Source: Vicinamibacterales bacterium
GTDB lineage: Bacteria > Acidobacteriota > Vicinamibacteria > Vicinamibacterales > Fen-181
Direction of reading: 5' to 3'
DNA: 64,000 nucleotides
NCBI GenBank assembly: GCA_036504215.1
Contig: DASXVO010000059.1
Coordinates: 248,001-312,000 of the forward strand
The notes under the pieces are model-generated. The model saw only the letters and a program-made list of their open reading frames with translations, was not told the origin of the DNA and searched no databases. The position numbers and the translations under genes are program-made. Below are positions 1 through 8,860 of this stretch, piece by piece. The first letter of the stretch is position 1, and the number at the start of each line of letters is the position of its first letter.

Positions 1-922
1 GTTCGGGCGCACCGTTGTCCACGTAGTAGACGATCGGCGCAATCGGGTCGGACACGGGCGCGGCCGGATCCTTCTTGTGCAGACGATGACGCGCGATCCA
101 GCGCTTCTCGATAGGGTCCGAGATGGGAGAAGCGTAATCGTTGAACTGGATTCCAAAGGAACTGACGCGCGCGTCGTGCCGGCGCGGCCGGTAGCCCTGA
201 CCGAGCGCCGGCAATTCCACGAACGCGTGGTGCTCCCGCACGGTGACGGCTTCGGCCGACGGCGTCACCTCCCGCACGAGCCGGCCGGGATCCTCATCTG
301 TCGTGAACGTCAGTGTCGTCTCGACCTCGGTGTTCTTCGGAAACCCCTTCGTGCGGGGAACGTAGAAGGCCGACCGCGTGTCGTCCAGCTTGTAGCGGCC
401 CTGCTTGGCCTGACGGAGCCGGCCGACCACCCCGTGCGCATCGCGAAGGAAGAAGCCCGTGGCGTCCACGAGCACCGTCGGGCCCTCGGACGCCTCGACC
501 GTGAAGCCCCACAGCACCGATCGCGCGAACGACTGATCGACCGCGCGTCGCTCGGCGACGTCTTCCGTCAACGCGCGGTAGCGGTAATTCGGTTGGACCA
601 TCAGCACCTTTGGTCCGACGCGCTCGAACACGACGACGGCCGACACGCCGAGTTGCCCGCGATCCAGGCCGATCGCATTCGATCCGACGCCGGCCGGCAG
701 CGACACCTGGTAGAGCAGTTCGGAGCCGAAACGAGAGATCTCCATCCACATCTTCCCGGACGCCTCGTCCCAGTACAACGGTACGAAGCCGTCGATCCGA
801 TGCAGGTTGGCGACGATATCCGCGACCCGCTTCGGGGCGTGAACAGGGGACTGTTGCCGATCCCGAGCAGCGGCCGACACCGAGAGGACAACCGAGAACA
901 CGACGATCAGTGGAATGCGCAT
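1..922 (-). CDS. Zinc-dependent metalloprotease, DUF5117/DUF5118 family (partial, N-terminal part)
   Basis: The reading frame starts at ATG 922 and is still open at the left edge, so about 307 N-terminal residues are visible. A signal peptide comes first ([19 protein letters not shown]). It is followed by the DUF5118/DUF5117 pattern of a large secreted metalloprotease family: a segment reading [18 protein letters not shown] near residue 45, then [19 protein letters not shown] near residue 110, and a YYVDNGAPE stretch at the edge. In this family the HExxH zinc site lies further downstream, so catalysis cannot be checked here. A GGAG ribosome site lies 8 bases before the ATG. It lies downstream of the S9 peptidase on the same strand, 324 bases away. 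The family call is from recognised sequence character and is fairly secure. Confidence 0.8.
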   Translation of the reverse strand, partial: MRIPLIVVFSVVLSVSAAARDRQQSPVHAPKRVADIVANLHRIDGFVPLYWDEASGKMWMEISRFGSELLYQVSLPAGVGSNAIGLDRGQLGVSAVVVFERVGPKVLMVQPNYRYRALTEDVAERRAVDQSFARSVLWGFTVEASEGPTVLVDATGFFLRDAHGVVGRLRQAKQGRYKLDDTRSAFYVPRTKGFPKNTEVETTLTFTTDEDPGRLVREVTPSAEAVTVREHHAFVELPALGQGYRPRRHDARVSSFGIQFNDYASPISDPIEKRWIARHRLHKKDPAAPVSDPIAPIVYYVDNGAPE

Positions 923-1096
923 ACAGATCTCCGGACCGGACACTGTCGCTGGTGAGGGCCGAACGACGAAGCCAGGAACAAACGACATCGAACGAAGGAC
1001 AGGCGACTGGCAACGGAGAACTCAGAGCGAAGAGGCGTGAAACGGAGAACGGAGACGACCCGGGTTCTCCGTTCCACGTCTTCCGTTGAACGGCTG

Positions 1097-1193
1097 GACA
1101 TCTTCCAGGGGTTAGAGCGTGCCGAATGAACCACGCTCTCGCGCCGCGCTTCCGCCCCTGGAAGATGTCGATGACGACGCCGGAGGCGTCGTC
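1097..1193. repeat. Nested inverted repeats in the 923-1246 intergenic gap
   Basis: A 15-base arm (GACATCTTCCAGGGG, 1097-1111) is perfectly inverted at 1155-1169, and an inner 8-base arm (AGAGCGTG, 1114-1121) is inverted at 1132-1139. A second hairpin follows, with 9-base arms 1173-1181 and 1185-1193 and a 3-base loop. No T-run follows, so it is not a plain Rho-independent terminator. No convincing gene was found in the 324-base gap, and 956-1090 is only purine-rich sequence. Confidence 0.7.
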
Positions 1194-1246
1194 CAGAAAC
1201 AACGTGGGCTGGCGAAGCGAGTTCGGCAGTTCGAGGCGAAGCTCCG

Positions 1247-3706
1247 CTAGTGTCCCTTGGTCGGCGTGGTTCCGCGCGGCGGCGCGTTCTTCACGTACTT
1301 GTCGAACCAGCCGATCATCTCGGCCAGCGTGTGCAGTACCGATTCGCGGCCCGTGTAGCCATGCGCCTCGTTCGGCAGCGTGACGTACCGCACCGTGGCG
1401 CCGTGCCCCTTGAGGGCCATGTAGAACCGCTCGGACTGGATGGGGAAAGTGCCCGAGTTGTCGTCCGCCTCGCCATGAGTCAGCAGGATTGGGTCCTTGA
1501 CGTTGTTGGCATAGTAGAAGGGCGACATCCTGGCGTAGACCTCCGGCACCTCCCAGAAGGTCCGCCTCTCGGCCTGGAAGCCAAAGGGTGTCAGCGTCCT
1601 GTTGTAGGCGCCGCTACGGGCGATGCCGGCGCGGAACAGGCGCGAGTGCGACAGCAGGTTGGCTGTCATGAACGCCCCGTAGCTGTGACCGCCCACGCCG
1701 ATGCGATCGCGATCGGCGACGCCCAGGTCGACGACCTTGTCGATGGCGGCTTCTGCACTCGCCACGAGCTGGTCGATGTAGGTGTCATTGGCCGTCTCCC
1801 CGGCCCCGACAATCGGCATCGTCGGGTTGTCGAGCACGGCGTAGCCCTGGGTGAGGAAGAACATGTGCGACGGCCCCGTGTAGGTCGTGAAGCGGTACGG
1901 CGAGCCACTCACCTGGCTGGCGAGGCTCGGGTCGGTGAACTCGCGCGGATACGCCCACATGACGAGCGGCAGCCGCTCGCCCTTCTTGTAGCCGGGCGGC
2001 AGGTACAAGGTTGCACTCAGCTTCACGCCGTCCTTGCGGTCGTAGGTCAACAACTGCCTTTCCACTCCCGCGAGCTGCGGCGCCGGGTCCTTGAACTCGG
2101 TGAGCGCGCGCCTGCCCTGCTTCGCCAGGTCGCGCACGAAGTAGTTGGGTGGCGCCTTCACCGTTTCGTACCGTGTCAGCAGCGTCTTGCCGTCGTCGGT
2201 CAGGAGGTTGACCACCTGCTCGTAGCTCTCCCCCTCGCACTGCCAGATCCGCTCGGTGTCACCCGTCTTCAGGTTGTACCGATCGAGGAACGGCCTGTCG
2301 CCCCTGGGAGAAGCGCCGTCGCCGTTCAGGTAGATTGAATCGACCACCTGCACGATGGTGCCAGCCTCGGCACCGGAGCGGCCTCGGCCGCCATTGCCGC
2401 CACTCGACCGGGGCCGCACGACCGGGTGTCCGGGGTCCTTGTACCGATCCTCTGAGCTCACCTCCCAAATCTTGCGCGCCGCTCCACCGTCGAGCACCCA
2501 CGTCCGCCGCAGGCGACGGTTCCGCTCGAATTCGGTCACGAGCACGACGTTCTTGTCGGTCCACGCAACGCCCTCGAAACGCTGCTCGAGCTTGATCAGT
2601 TCCGACGGCTCACCGGCGAATGGCGCCTTGAGCAGCATCACCTTGTCGCGGTACGGCACCTTGTTGCGCAGGTCGCCGCCGTCGAGCGCCTCGGCCCACG
2701 CGAGCGTCGCCGGATCGACGGGATTCCACTTGAAGGCCCGCGGTCCGGTCTCGACCCCGCGCATCGGTACGTGTTCGCCGGACGGGACGTCGGCGACCGA
2801 TCGCACGACCTTGCCGGCCTTCGTCCACAACTCGACGTCCTTTGGAAAGTCGCTCGAGGGCACGAGATGCGAGAACGGCCGCTTGATGCGAGAGACGAAC
2901 AGGAATTCGCCGTTCGGAGACGGCTCCGCCTGGTCGTAGATGCCCGGCTTGCCAACCAGGGTGCGGACACCCGTGGTCGCATTCACGAAGGCCAACTGGC
3001 TCGTGAAGTAGTACTCGAACAGCGCATCGTCGTGGGAGGTCTTGAGCAGGTCCTCGTAGGTGCTGACCGGAGAAGTCTTGCCGAGGTTCTCCTCGACGTT
3101 CGGGCCTTCCGGCACCTGCGGGGCCTTCGGCGAAGCCCCTCGCGTCGCCACGACGAACTTGCACAGCAGGGCGGTGTTGGCGGTCCAGTCGCAGGCCGCG
3201 CCGGACGTGGCGTTGAGCGTCGGCGTGGTGAGCAGCTTCCCGACACCAGTCGTCGCGTCCGCCACCCACAGGGCGATGCCGGATGCCTTCGTCTCAGTGA
3301 ACGCGATCCGCCTGCCGTCCGGCGAGAAGCCGAGCCAGCCGAGCCTGGCGCCCGCCGGCACGACGACCTTGACCGTCTTCCCGTCCGCGATACGCTGCAG
3401 CGCGATGCCGGTCAGCGGTTGCGTGCGGTGCGGGCCATTCGTCTTCGGATTGACGCGGGCCCCGGCCAGGCGGAACATCGGCTGCGAGAGATCGGCCACC
3501 GTCGGCATGCTGGCCCGGTCGAGCAGCGCGAGTTGCTGGCGCGACGGGCTGAGCACCACGGTAGGAACCGGTTTGGCGTCGAGGATGTCGACAACGGTCT
3601 TCGGCGGCAACTGGTACTTGGTCTGCGCCAGCGCGTCGCCCTGCGCGGCGAAGTCCACGCACACGACGGCGAGCGCCAGCGCCCAGAGGGATCTGGAATT
3701 ACACAT
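1247..3706 (-). CDS. Secreted S9 family peptidase (prolyl oligopeptidase fold, glutamyl-endopeptidase-like)
   Basis: This is an 819-residue exported serine peptidase. A signal peptide (about residues 1-27, ending ALA) leads into a long beta-propeller region with TolB-like SPDG motifs, and a C-terminal alpha/beta-hydrolase domain begins around residue 560. The catalytic triad is visible: Ser675 in GGHSYGAF, Asp748 in HGEADDNSG and His782 in NEAHGY. The length and the GHSYGAFM motif fit the S9 branch that includes glutamyl endopeptidase-like enzymes rather than classical prolyl oligopeptidase. The substrate cannot be read from sequence. A GGAG lies 8 bases before the ATG. The DUF5117 protease lies downstream on the same strand, and rubrerythrin is divergent. 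Confidence 0.9.
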   Translation of the reverse strand: MCNSRSLWALALAVVCVDFAAQGDALAQTKYQLPPKTVVDILDAKPVPTVVLSPSRQQLALLDRASMPTVADLSQPMFRLAGARVNPKTNGPHRTQPLTGIALQRIADGKTVKVVVPAGARLGWLGFSPDGRRIAFTETKASGIALWVADATTGVGKLLTTPTLNATSGAACDWTANTALLCKFVVATRGASPKAPQVPEGPNVEENLGKTSPVSTYEDLLKTSHDDALFEYYFTSQLAFVNATTGVRTLVGKPGIYDQAEPSPNGEFLFVSRIKRPFSHLVPSSDFPKDVELWTKAGKVVRSVADVPSGEHVPMRGVETGPRAFKWNPVDPATLAWAEALDGGDLRNKVPYRDKVMLLKAPFAGEPSELIKLEQRFEGVAWTDKNVVLVTEFERNRRLRRTWVLDGGAARKIWEVSSEDRYKDPGHPVVRPRSSGGNGGRGRSGAEAGTIVQVVDSIYLNGDGASPRGDRPFLDRYNLKTGDTERIWQCEGESYEQVVNLLTDDGKTLLTRYETVKAPPNYFVRDLAKQGRRALTEFKDPAPQLAGVERQLLTYDRKDGVKLSATLYLPPGYKKGERLPLVMWAYPREFTDPSLASQVSGSPYRFTTYTGPSHMFFLTQGYAVLDNPTMPIVGAGETANDTYIDQLVASAEAAIDKVVDLGVADRDRIGVGGHSYGAFMTANLLSHSRLFRAGIARSGAYNRTLTPFGFQAERRTFWEVPEVYARMSPFYYANNVKDPILLTHGEADDNSGTFPIQSERFYMALKGHGATVRYVTLPNEAHGYTGRESVLHTLAEMIGWFDKYVKNAPPRGTTPTKGH

Positions 3707-3857
3707 CGGACGTCTCCAAGGGGCATCGGGAAGGGGGCGCTAGGATGGCGCGATTCTACACTCTCGGTTCGTGGTACGCTACGCACCGGTATATCACCCG
3801 CTCCAACCCGGAGATGGGGCGACCTCGCAGTCATCACACCACCACGGAGGAGGGACG

Positions 3858-4358
3858 ATGGCGACACAGGAGAATTTGAAGGCGGCGTTTGCTGGCGAAA
3901 GCCAGGCGAATCGCATGTATCTGGCGTTTGCGAAGAAGGCTGACAGCGAAGGTCTGAAACAGGTTGCGAGACTGTTTCGGGCGGTCGCGGCAGCCGAAAC
4001 GGTGCACGCGCTCGCCCACTTCCGCGTGATGGGCGGCGTGAAGGGCACGATTGACAACCTGAAAGCGGCCATCGCGGGCGAGCACTACGAATTCACCGAG
4101 ATGTACCCGACGTTCATTTCGGAGGCCGTGTCCGAAGGGAAGAAGCCGGCCGAGGTGAGCTTCAAGAACGCCAACGCGGTCGAGGAAGTCCATCACGCGC
4201 TCTACGGTGAGGCACTGGCGGCCGCGGCTGCGGGGCACGACCTCCCGGACGCGAAGATGTACGTCTGCGACGTCTGCGGATACACGGTTGCGGGTGAAGC
4301 GCCGGACGTCTGCCCAATTTGCGGAGCTCGCCACGAGCGCTTCACGGAAGTCGTCTAG
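3858..4358 (+). CDS. Rubrerythrin
   Basis: This 166-residue cytoplasmic non-haem iron protein is a peroxide reductase that protects against oxidative stress in anaerobic or microaerobic cells. The N-terminal four-helix ferritin-like domain carries the di-iron glutamates (Glu14 in AGES, a second in AAETVHA, then GEHYEFTEMY and EEVHHALY). The C-terminal rubredoxin-like domain has two CxxC pairs (CDVC and CPIC). The ATG at 3858 was chosen because GGAGGAGGG sits just upstream; the reading frame is open further upstream, but those residues do not belong to the family. The gene stands alone between a divergent S9 peptidase gene and a convergent tricorn-like gene. Confidence 0.95.
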   Translation: MATQENLKAAFAGESQANRMYLAFAKKADSEGLKQVARLFRAVAAAETVHALAHFRVMGGVKGTIDNLKAAIAGEHYEFTEMYPTFISEAVSEGKKPAEVSFKNANAVEEVHHALYGEALAAAAAGHDLPDAKMYVCDVCGYTVAGEAPDVCPICGARHERFTEVV

Positions 4359-4359
4359 G

Positions 4360-4382
4360 AAGGCGCAGCACCGGGCGCTTTT
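4360..4382. terminator. Candidate bidirectional terminator between rubrerythrin and the tricorn-like gene
   Basis: AAGGCGC (4360-4366) can pair with GCGCTTT (4375-4381), with one G-U pair and an 8-base loop, followed by TTTTC. It fills the 29-base gap between two convergent genes. The stem is short, so the call is tentative. Confidence 0.4.
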
Positions 4383-4387
4383 CTCGT

Positions 4388-7300
4388 CTACTTCTTCTGA
4401 TAATCCGGATAGGCCGGCCTCTTCGGCGTGACGACCGGGTGTTTTGCCAGTTCGGCCATCACCACCTCGATGGCCTTGTCGAGCTGTGGGTCCTTGCCCT
4501 GGCGCACGAGTTCGGGATCCATCTCGACCTCGATATCCGGGGCGATCCCGACGTTCTCGACCTCCCACTGGCTCGTCGTCGCGTTCCACACGCCGATGCT
4601 GGGCGCGGTGACCGACCCGCCGTCCATCAGCGGCGGGTAGCCGCCGATGCCGACAAGGCCGCCCCACGTGCGCTTGCCAATCAATGGGCCGAGGCCTGCG
4701 CGCTTGAACAGCCACGGCATCGCGTCACCGCCCGATCCCGCCTCCTCGTTGATGATCATCGCCTTCGGGCCGAAAATGCCCCCCTGCGGCTGGAAGCTGT
4801 CCGCGCCGTCGCGCGGCGCGACGCCGGTGACGAGCTTCCGCTGCAAGTACTCGATGATGTCGGTGGCCAGCGCGCCACCGCCGTTGAACCGCTCGTCCAC
4901 GATGACGCCCTCCTTGCCGACCTGCGCGAAGAAGTAGCGGTTGAACGCCGTGAGCCCGCCGCCAGCGGTGTCTGGCATGTAAACGTAAGCGATGCGCCCG
5001 TGGCTGACCGAATCGACGTGCCGGCGATTGCCTTCGATCCACGCGAGGTTGCGCAGCGCCGTCTCGCCCGGCACCGGCACCACCGTGACCTCACGGGCAC
5101 CGTCGCCATTCGGGCTGGCCCCGACTTTCAGCAGGACGCTGCGTCCCGCCATTCCTTCGAAGTACGAATGGACGTTCTCCGTGGCGCGCACGTCCCGGCC
5201 GTTGACCGCGAGCAGGTACTCACCTGCCTTGACGTTGACGCCGGGCTGGGTCAGCGGCGCGCGAAGCTGCGGGCTCCAGTTCTCCCCGTTGTAGACACGC
5301 GCGAACCGGTAACGGCCGTTCTCGATCGTGTAGTCGGCGCCGAGCAGCCCCGTGGACACTCGCTTCACTTCGGGCATCTCGCCGCCGCCGACGTAGAGAT
5401 GGCCGACCGTCAACTCGCCGAGCATCTCGTTGAACAGGTAGTTGAGATCCGCGCGGCAGGCGAGCTGGTCCAGGTACGGCGCATACTTCTTCTCGGTGGC
5501 CACGAGATCGAGGCCGTGATAGTGCGGGTCGTAGAAGAACTCACGCTCGATCCGCCAGACCTCGTGGTACATCTGCCGCCACGCGGTGCGTGGATCGACA
5601 CGCACCTCGATGCTGTCGGTCTGGAGTGCGCCCGACCCGGCGCCGCCGGCGGACGGTACGCTCGGCGCGGGCGATGCGCCGCCACCCTGGGCCAGCGGCT
5701 TCAGCGCGGTGATGAACCAGCGCTCGCCCTGCCGGTAGAGCATCTTCTCGCCGTTGGCCGACATGACGAAATCGCTGACTCCGCTCGTCACGACGTCGGA
5801 CTTCCGCGCCTTCAGGTCGAAGCGATGCACGGTCGCGCCGCGTGGCGCGTCCGGTCCTGGCGCGGGTGATTCGATCGCCAGCAGCACGCCGGCCTTGGCC
5901 ACTTGAAGATCGGAATAGCGTCGGGCGGGCATCGGCACGGCAAGCACGCGCTGCAGGATGTTGTCGAAATCGATCTTGACGGGAACGGCCTTCGGCGCGG
6001 GCTTCGCCGCGTCGGCCTTCTGTGGCTCACTGCCCGCCGCGGGCGGCTTGGCTGCGTCCGCCGCCGGTTTCGCGGGATCGGCCTTGTCATCGGCCGCCTT
6101 CTCCTCGTCGCTCTCGGGCGAGAACGGCGACGGCTCATCCTTCGACAACACGACGAGATAGATGCTCCGCGAGACGGGGCGTGTCGAGGCATGGAGATCG
6201 AACTCCATGGAAGCCCCCGAGTCGGTGCTCGCGGTGAAGTACAGGAACTTGCCGTCCTTGTCGAAGACGGGACTGCGCGCGTCGCTCATGCCGTCGGTCA
6301 ACTGGGTCACCTTCCCGTCGGCCAGCGAGCACAGGTAGATCGCCGAGAGGCCGCTCCGCAACCGCTTCGTGTATGTCAGCCACTTCGAGTCCGGTGACCA
6401 TGCGGGAGTGAGGTTGCTGTTCCTCTCGGCGGTGTCGGTCCTGACGGGTTTCTTCGTCTCGACGTCCACGTACCACAGTCCGAGGTGGGCGTCGTTGTAC
6501 GCAATCTTCCGGCTGTCGGGCGACCACGTCGGCGACGAGTAGAACGTGGGCCGCTCGGCGAGAGCAATCTTGACGACCTCTCCCGATGCGTCCTGATTCC
6601 TGATGTGCAGCGCGTACTCGCCGGACTCGTCGGAGAAGTACGCGATTCGCTTGCCGTCGGGTGACCAGGCCGGGTCGCGCTCCATCACGCCGGTTGTGTT
6701 CGTGATGTTCCGAACATCGCCCTTTTCCGCCGGAACCGTCACGATCTCGCCGCGCGCCTCGAACACCGCCCGTGCCCCGCTGGGCGAAATGCCCGCGTTC
6801 TCGAGCCTGTTGCCCGCCTTCACGAGCCGCTCGCGCACCTCCGGCAGGTCGCCTGCCACGGTGATTGCCACCGTCCGCGCCTTTCCGGTCTTCAGGTCGT
6901 ACAGCCCGATGGCTCCGAACTGTTCATAGGCGATCGCGTCGGGACCGGCGGACGCCGCCTTGAAGTCGAGGCCGCGATTCTCGACGACCTGCGTGAGCCT
7001 CTTGGTCGGCACGTGATAGGAGAACAACGTGACCGGTCCATTCCGGTCGGACAGGAAGTAGATGGTATCGCCCACCCACATCGGGTTGAACTCGTTCGCT
7101 TTCTCGTGCGGCAGTGTCTCGACACGCGATGTGGCCAAAGACACGATCCGGATCGACGTCGCCTGACCACCGCGGTAGCGTTTCCATGCGCGGAACGCCC
7201 TGGCCTTCGGAACGTATGCCAGGCTCAACCCGTCGGCGGAGTAGCTCCCCTCGAACCCCTGAGGCAGCGGCAGCTTTTCCTCCGGACCGCCGGTCACCGG

Positions 7301-7717
7301 CACAGTGAACAACTCCGCGAACCGGGAGTACGCAGTGCGTGTCGAGCTGAAGAGGATGCGCTTGCCGTCCGGCGTCCATCCGAGCGCAAGGTCTGCGGCC
7401 GGATGCCACGTCAAGCGCTTCGGGACGCCGCCTGCGGCCGGCACCACGAACACATCCACGTTGCCGTCGTACTCCCCTGTGAACGCTACCTCGGTCCCGT
7501 CCGGCGAGAAGACCGGACCAGTCTCGATACCCGGTCCGGACGTCAGCCGGATCGCCGCTCCGCCCTCGCGCGGCACCGTCCAGAGGTCGCCGGCGAAGAC
7601 GAAGACGATGTGTGTGCGATTGATGGTTGGCTGCTGGAGTAGCAGCGGAGCCGACGGCGTGGCTGCCGATGCCGCCGCCCAGAAAGACACGCACAGGGCC
7701 GCAAACAGGTGGCGCAT
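4388..7717 (-). CDS. Tricorn-like S41 family protease with beta-propeller and PDZ domains
   Basis: This is a 1109-residue exported homologue of the tricorn protease. A signal peptide (to about residue 19) precedes two WD40/TolB-like propeller blocks rich in SPDG/SPDS repeats (residues ~25-520). A low-complexity Ala/Lys/Pro linker follows (~545-600), then a tricorn C1 region with His718 in MYHEVWR, a PDZ domain (~790-880) and an S41 catalytic domain with Ser995 in AGSGGD. In the tricorn family the His of the C1 domain and the Ser of the S41 domain form the catalytic dyad. Tricorn-like enzymes degrade peptides released by other proteases. The start has TGAGGAG before the ATG. It converges on rubrerythrin and is not in an obvious operon. 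Confidence 0.92.
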   Translation of the reverse strand: MRHLFAALCVSFWAAASAATPSAPLLLQQPTINRTHIVFVFAGDLWTVPREGGAAIRLTSGPGIETGPVFSPDGTEVAFTGEYDGNVDVFVVPAAGGVPKRLTWHPAADLALGWTPDGKRILFSSTRTAYSRFAELFTVPVTGGPEEKLPLPQGFEGSYSADGLSLAYVPKARAFRAWKRYRGGQATSIRIVSLATSRVETLPHEKANEFNPMWVGDTIYFLSDRNGPVTLFSYHVPTKRLTQVVENRGLDFKAASAGPDAIAYEQFGAIGLYDLKTGKARTVAITVAGDLPEVRERLVKAGNRLENAGISPSGARAVFEARGEIVTVPAEKGDVRNITNTTGVMERDPAWSPDGKRIAYFSDESGEYALHIRNQDASGEVVKIALAERPTFYSSPTWSPDSRKIAYNDAHLGLWYVDVETKKPVRTDTAERNSNLTPAWSPDSKWLTYTKRLRSGLSAIYLCSLADGKVTQLTDGMSDARSPVFDKDGKFLYFTASTDSGASMEFDLHASTRPVSRSIYLVVLSKDEPSPFSPESDEEKAADDKADPAKPAADAAKPPAAGSEPQKADAAKPAPKAVPVKIDFDNILQRVLAVPMPARRYSDLQVAKAGVLLAIESPAPGPDAPRGATVHRFDLKARKSDVVTSGVSDFVMSANGEKMLYRQGERWFITALKPLAQGGGASPAPSVPSAGGAGSGALQTDSIEVRVDPRTAWRQMYHEVWRIEREFFYDPHYHGLDLVATEKKYAPYLDQLACRADLNYLFNEMLGELTVGHLYVGGGEMPEVKRVSTGLLGADYTIENGRYRFARVYNGENWSPQLRAPLTQPGVNVKAGEYLLAVNGRDVRATENVHSYFEGMAGRSVLLKVGASPNGDGAREVTVVPVPGETALRNLAWIEGNRRHVDSVSHGRIAYVYMPDTAGGGLTAFNRYFFAQVGKEGVIVDERFNGGGALATDIIEYLQRKLVTGVAPRDGADSFQPQGGIFGPKAMIINEEAGSGGDAMPWLFKRAGLGPLIGKRTWGGLVGIGGYPPLMDGGSVTAPSIGVWNATTSQWEVENVGIAPDIEVEMDPELVRQGKDPQLDKAIEVVMAELAKHPVVTPKRPAYPDYQKK

Positions 7718-7908
7718 GGTGCTCCTCAGAAGAAGTGAACAGCACAGCGTAGCACGGCGAGAAACGCCGGGTGGGGAATGCTGGTACGCCAGAACCTGTC
7801 GCGGAGCCCCGCCAACTCGTCAGCGTGAAGCGCCGCGACGGCGGCCCGAACGACCTCGCCGCGATTCTTGGGCGAACGGATGCTCTCGGCCGTACAATGG
7901 CCCACGGC

Positions 7909-8466
7909 ATGTCCATGTACAAGTCTCTCGGCGACCGGCAGCACCATCATCTTGGCAACCAGGCAACGGCCAGCATCGATGCGCAAGAAGAAGTCGCCGA
8001 CTTGCCAGGCAGCGTCTTCTTCAGCGCCAGAGTGGGCGGCGATCCGGCGGCCCGTCCGCCCGGCCTGTTCTACAAGGACCCGACCGGATCCACCCGCCGG
8101 GTGCTGATCACCAAGGCCGGTGCGTTTCAGTTCTCGCCGCTCGTCGATCTGGAGAGATTCGCGCAATTCTGCGAGATCCTGTTCGTGCCAGAGGTCGATC
8201 CCCGGGCCTGGGCCGCCGCGAAGGACACCGCGAAGCACAGTCCCGTGCCGGTCGAGTTCGCCGAGTTGGAGCCCGGGACGTTCTTCACCGCGCTAGGCTC
8301 AACCGAGAGCCTGTCGTCGCAGCGCCGGGGCGTCTATCGGCTCGGGCGTGCCGGCACCATCCAACGTCTGTTGAAGGATGCGACCCAGGGGTTGGTGTGG
8401 TCCGGGTCGATTCCCAAGGATCGTTTCGGGAATTTCGGGGAGCGCCTCACCATCGACGTGGACTGA
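7909..8466 (+). CDS. Hypothetical protein
   Basis: I do not recognise this family. The protein is about 185 residues, without a signal peptide or membrane segment, and has a histidine run (QHHH) near the start. The reading frame stays open upstream to 7771, but that part has no start with a ribosome site. A TACAAT box at 7893-7898 could be a -10 element, in which case ATG 7909 or 7915 would be close to leaderless. ATG 7897 would fall inside that box. No Shine-Dalgarno sequence is visible at any candidate. The frame is long and not contradicted by an overlapping real gene, so a coding function is likely but not certain. Confidence 0.55.
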   Translation: MSMYKSLGDRQHHHLGNQATASIDAQEEVADLPGSVFFSARVGGDPAARPPGLFYKDPTGSTRRVLITKAGAFQFSPLVDLERFAQFCEILFVPEVDPRAWAAAKDTAKHSPVPVEFAELEPGTFFTALGSTESLSSQRRGVYRLGRAGTIQRLLKDATQGLVWSGSIPKDRFGNFGERLTIDVD

Positions 8467-8595
8467 CCGCCGACCTTCGCGCCCCGGGCTGCCGCCCTGC
8501 GGGTCTTCGACCCATTCACCGCGACGTGGGGCAGCGCGTGAAGTGACCAGGGCAGGGTCCTGACACGATGGTACGGGCAAAAGGAGGGCAGAGGG

Positions 8596-8844
8596 ATGAC
8601 GCCGCCGGAGGCCAAGAAGGGCGCCAGGACCCGCCGGCGCGCCTCAATGACACCGGCCGTGACGCGAATGCCTCCAGCAATTCCGATCTCCGATGGATTC
8701 AATTCCGCGTCCTCGTGCGCGTGGTGCAGCCGCGCACTGGAGGGCGAGGGGGGATTCCTGCTGCGGGCCGGGGCGCTGCTCTGCGACGAGTGCGCCGCTC
8801 GAGCCGGTCGCATCGCCGCCAGCCAGTCGCGACGGGACACATAG
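8596..8844 (+). CDS. Small four-cysteine zinc-ribbon-like protein
   Basis: This 82-residue protein has a disordered, basic N-terminus followed by CAWC and, 22 residues later, CDEC. The CxxC...CxxC arrangement resembles a short treble-clef or ClpX-type C4 zinc finger. AAGGAGGG lies 9 bases before the ATG, which supports real translation. It ends 16 bases before the end of the convergent permease gene. No function can be assigned. The zinc site is inferred from the cysteine spacing only. Confidence 0.6.
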   Translation: MTPPEAKKGARTRRRASMTPAVTRMPPAIPISDGFNSASSCAWCSRALEGEGGFLLRAGALLCDECAARAGRIAASQSRRDT

Positions 8845-8860
8845 CATCACGCCTCTCTCC

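Noticed and set aside
77-955. Plus-strand frame of 292 codons at the left edge
   Set aside because: It lies antisense to the DUF5117 gene, is Arg/His-rich and is typical of a shadow frame in GC-rich DNA.
294-1202. Long minus-strand frame covering 302 codons
   Set aside because: It runs out of frame across the DUF5117 protease gene and the hairpin region, shows Arg/Gly-rich shadow composition and has no family likeness.
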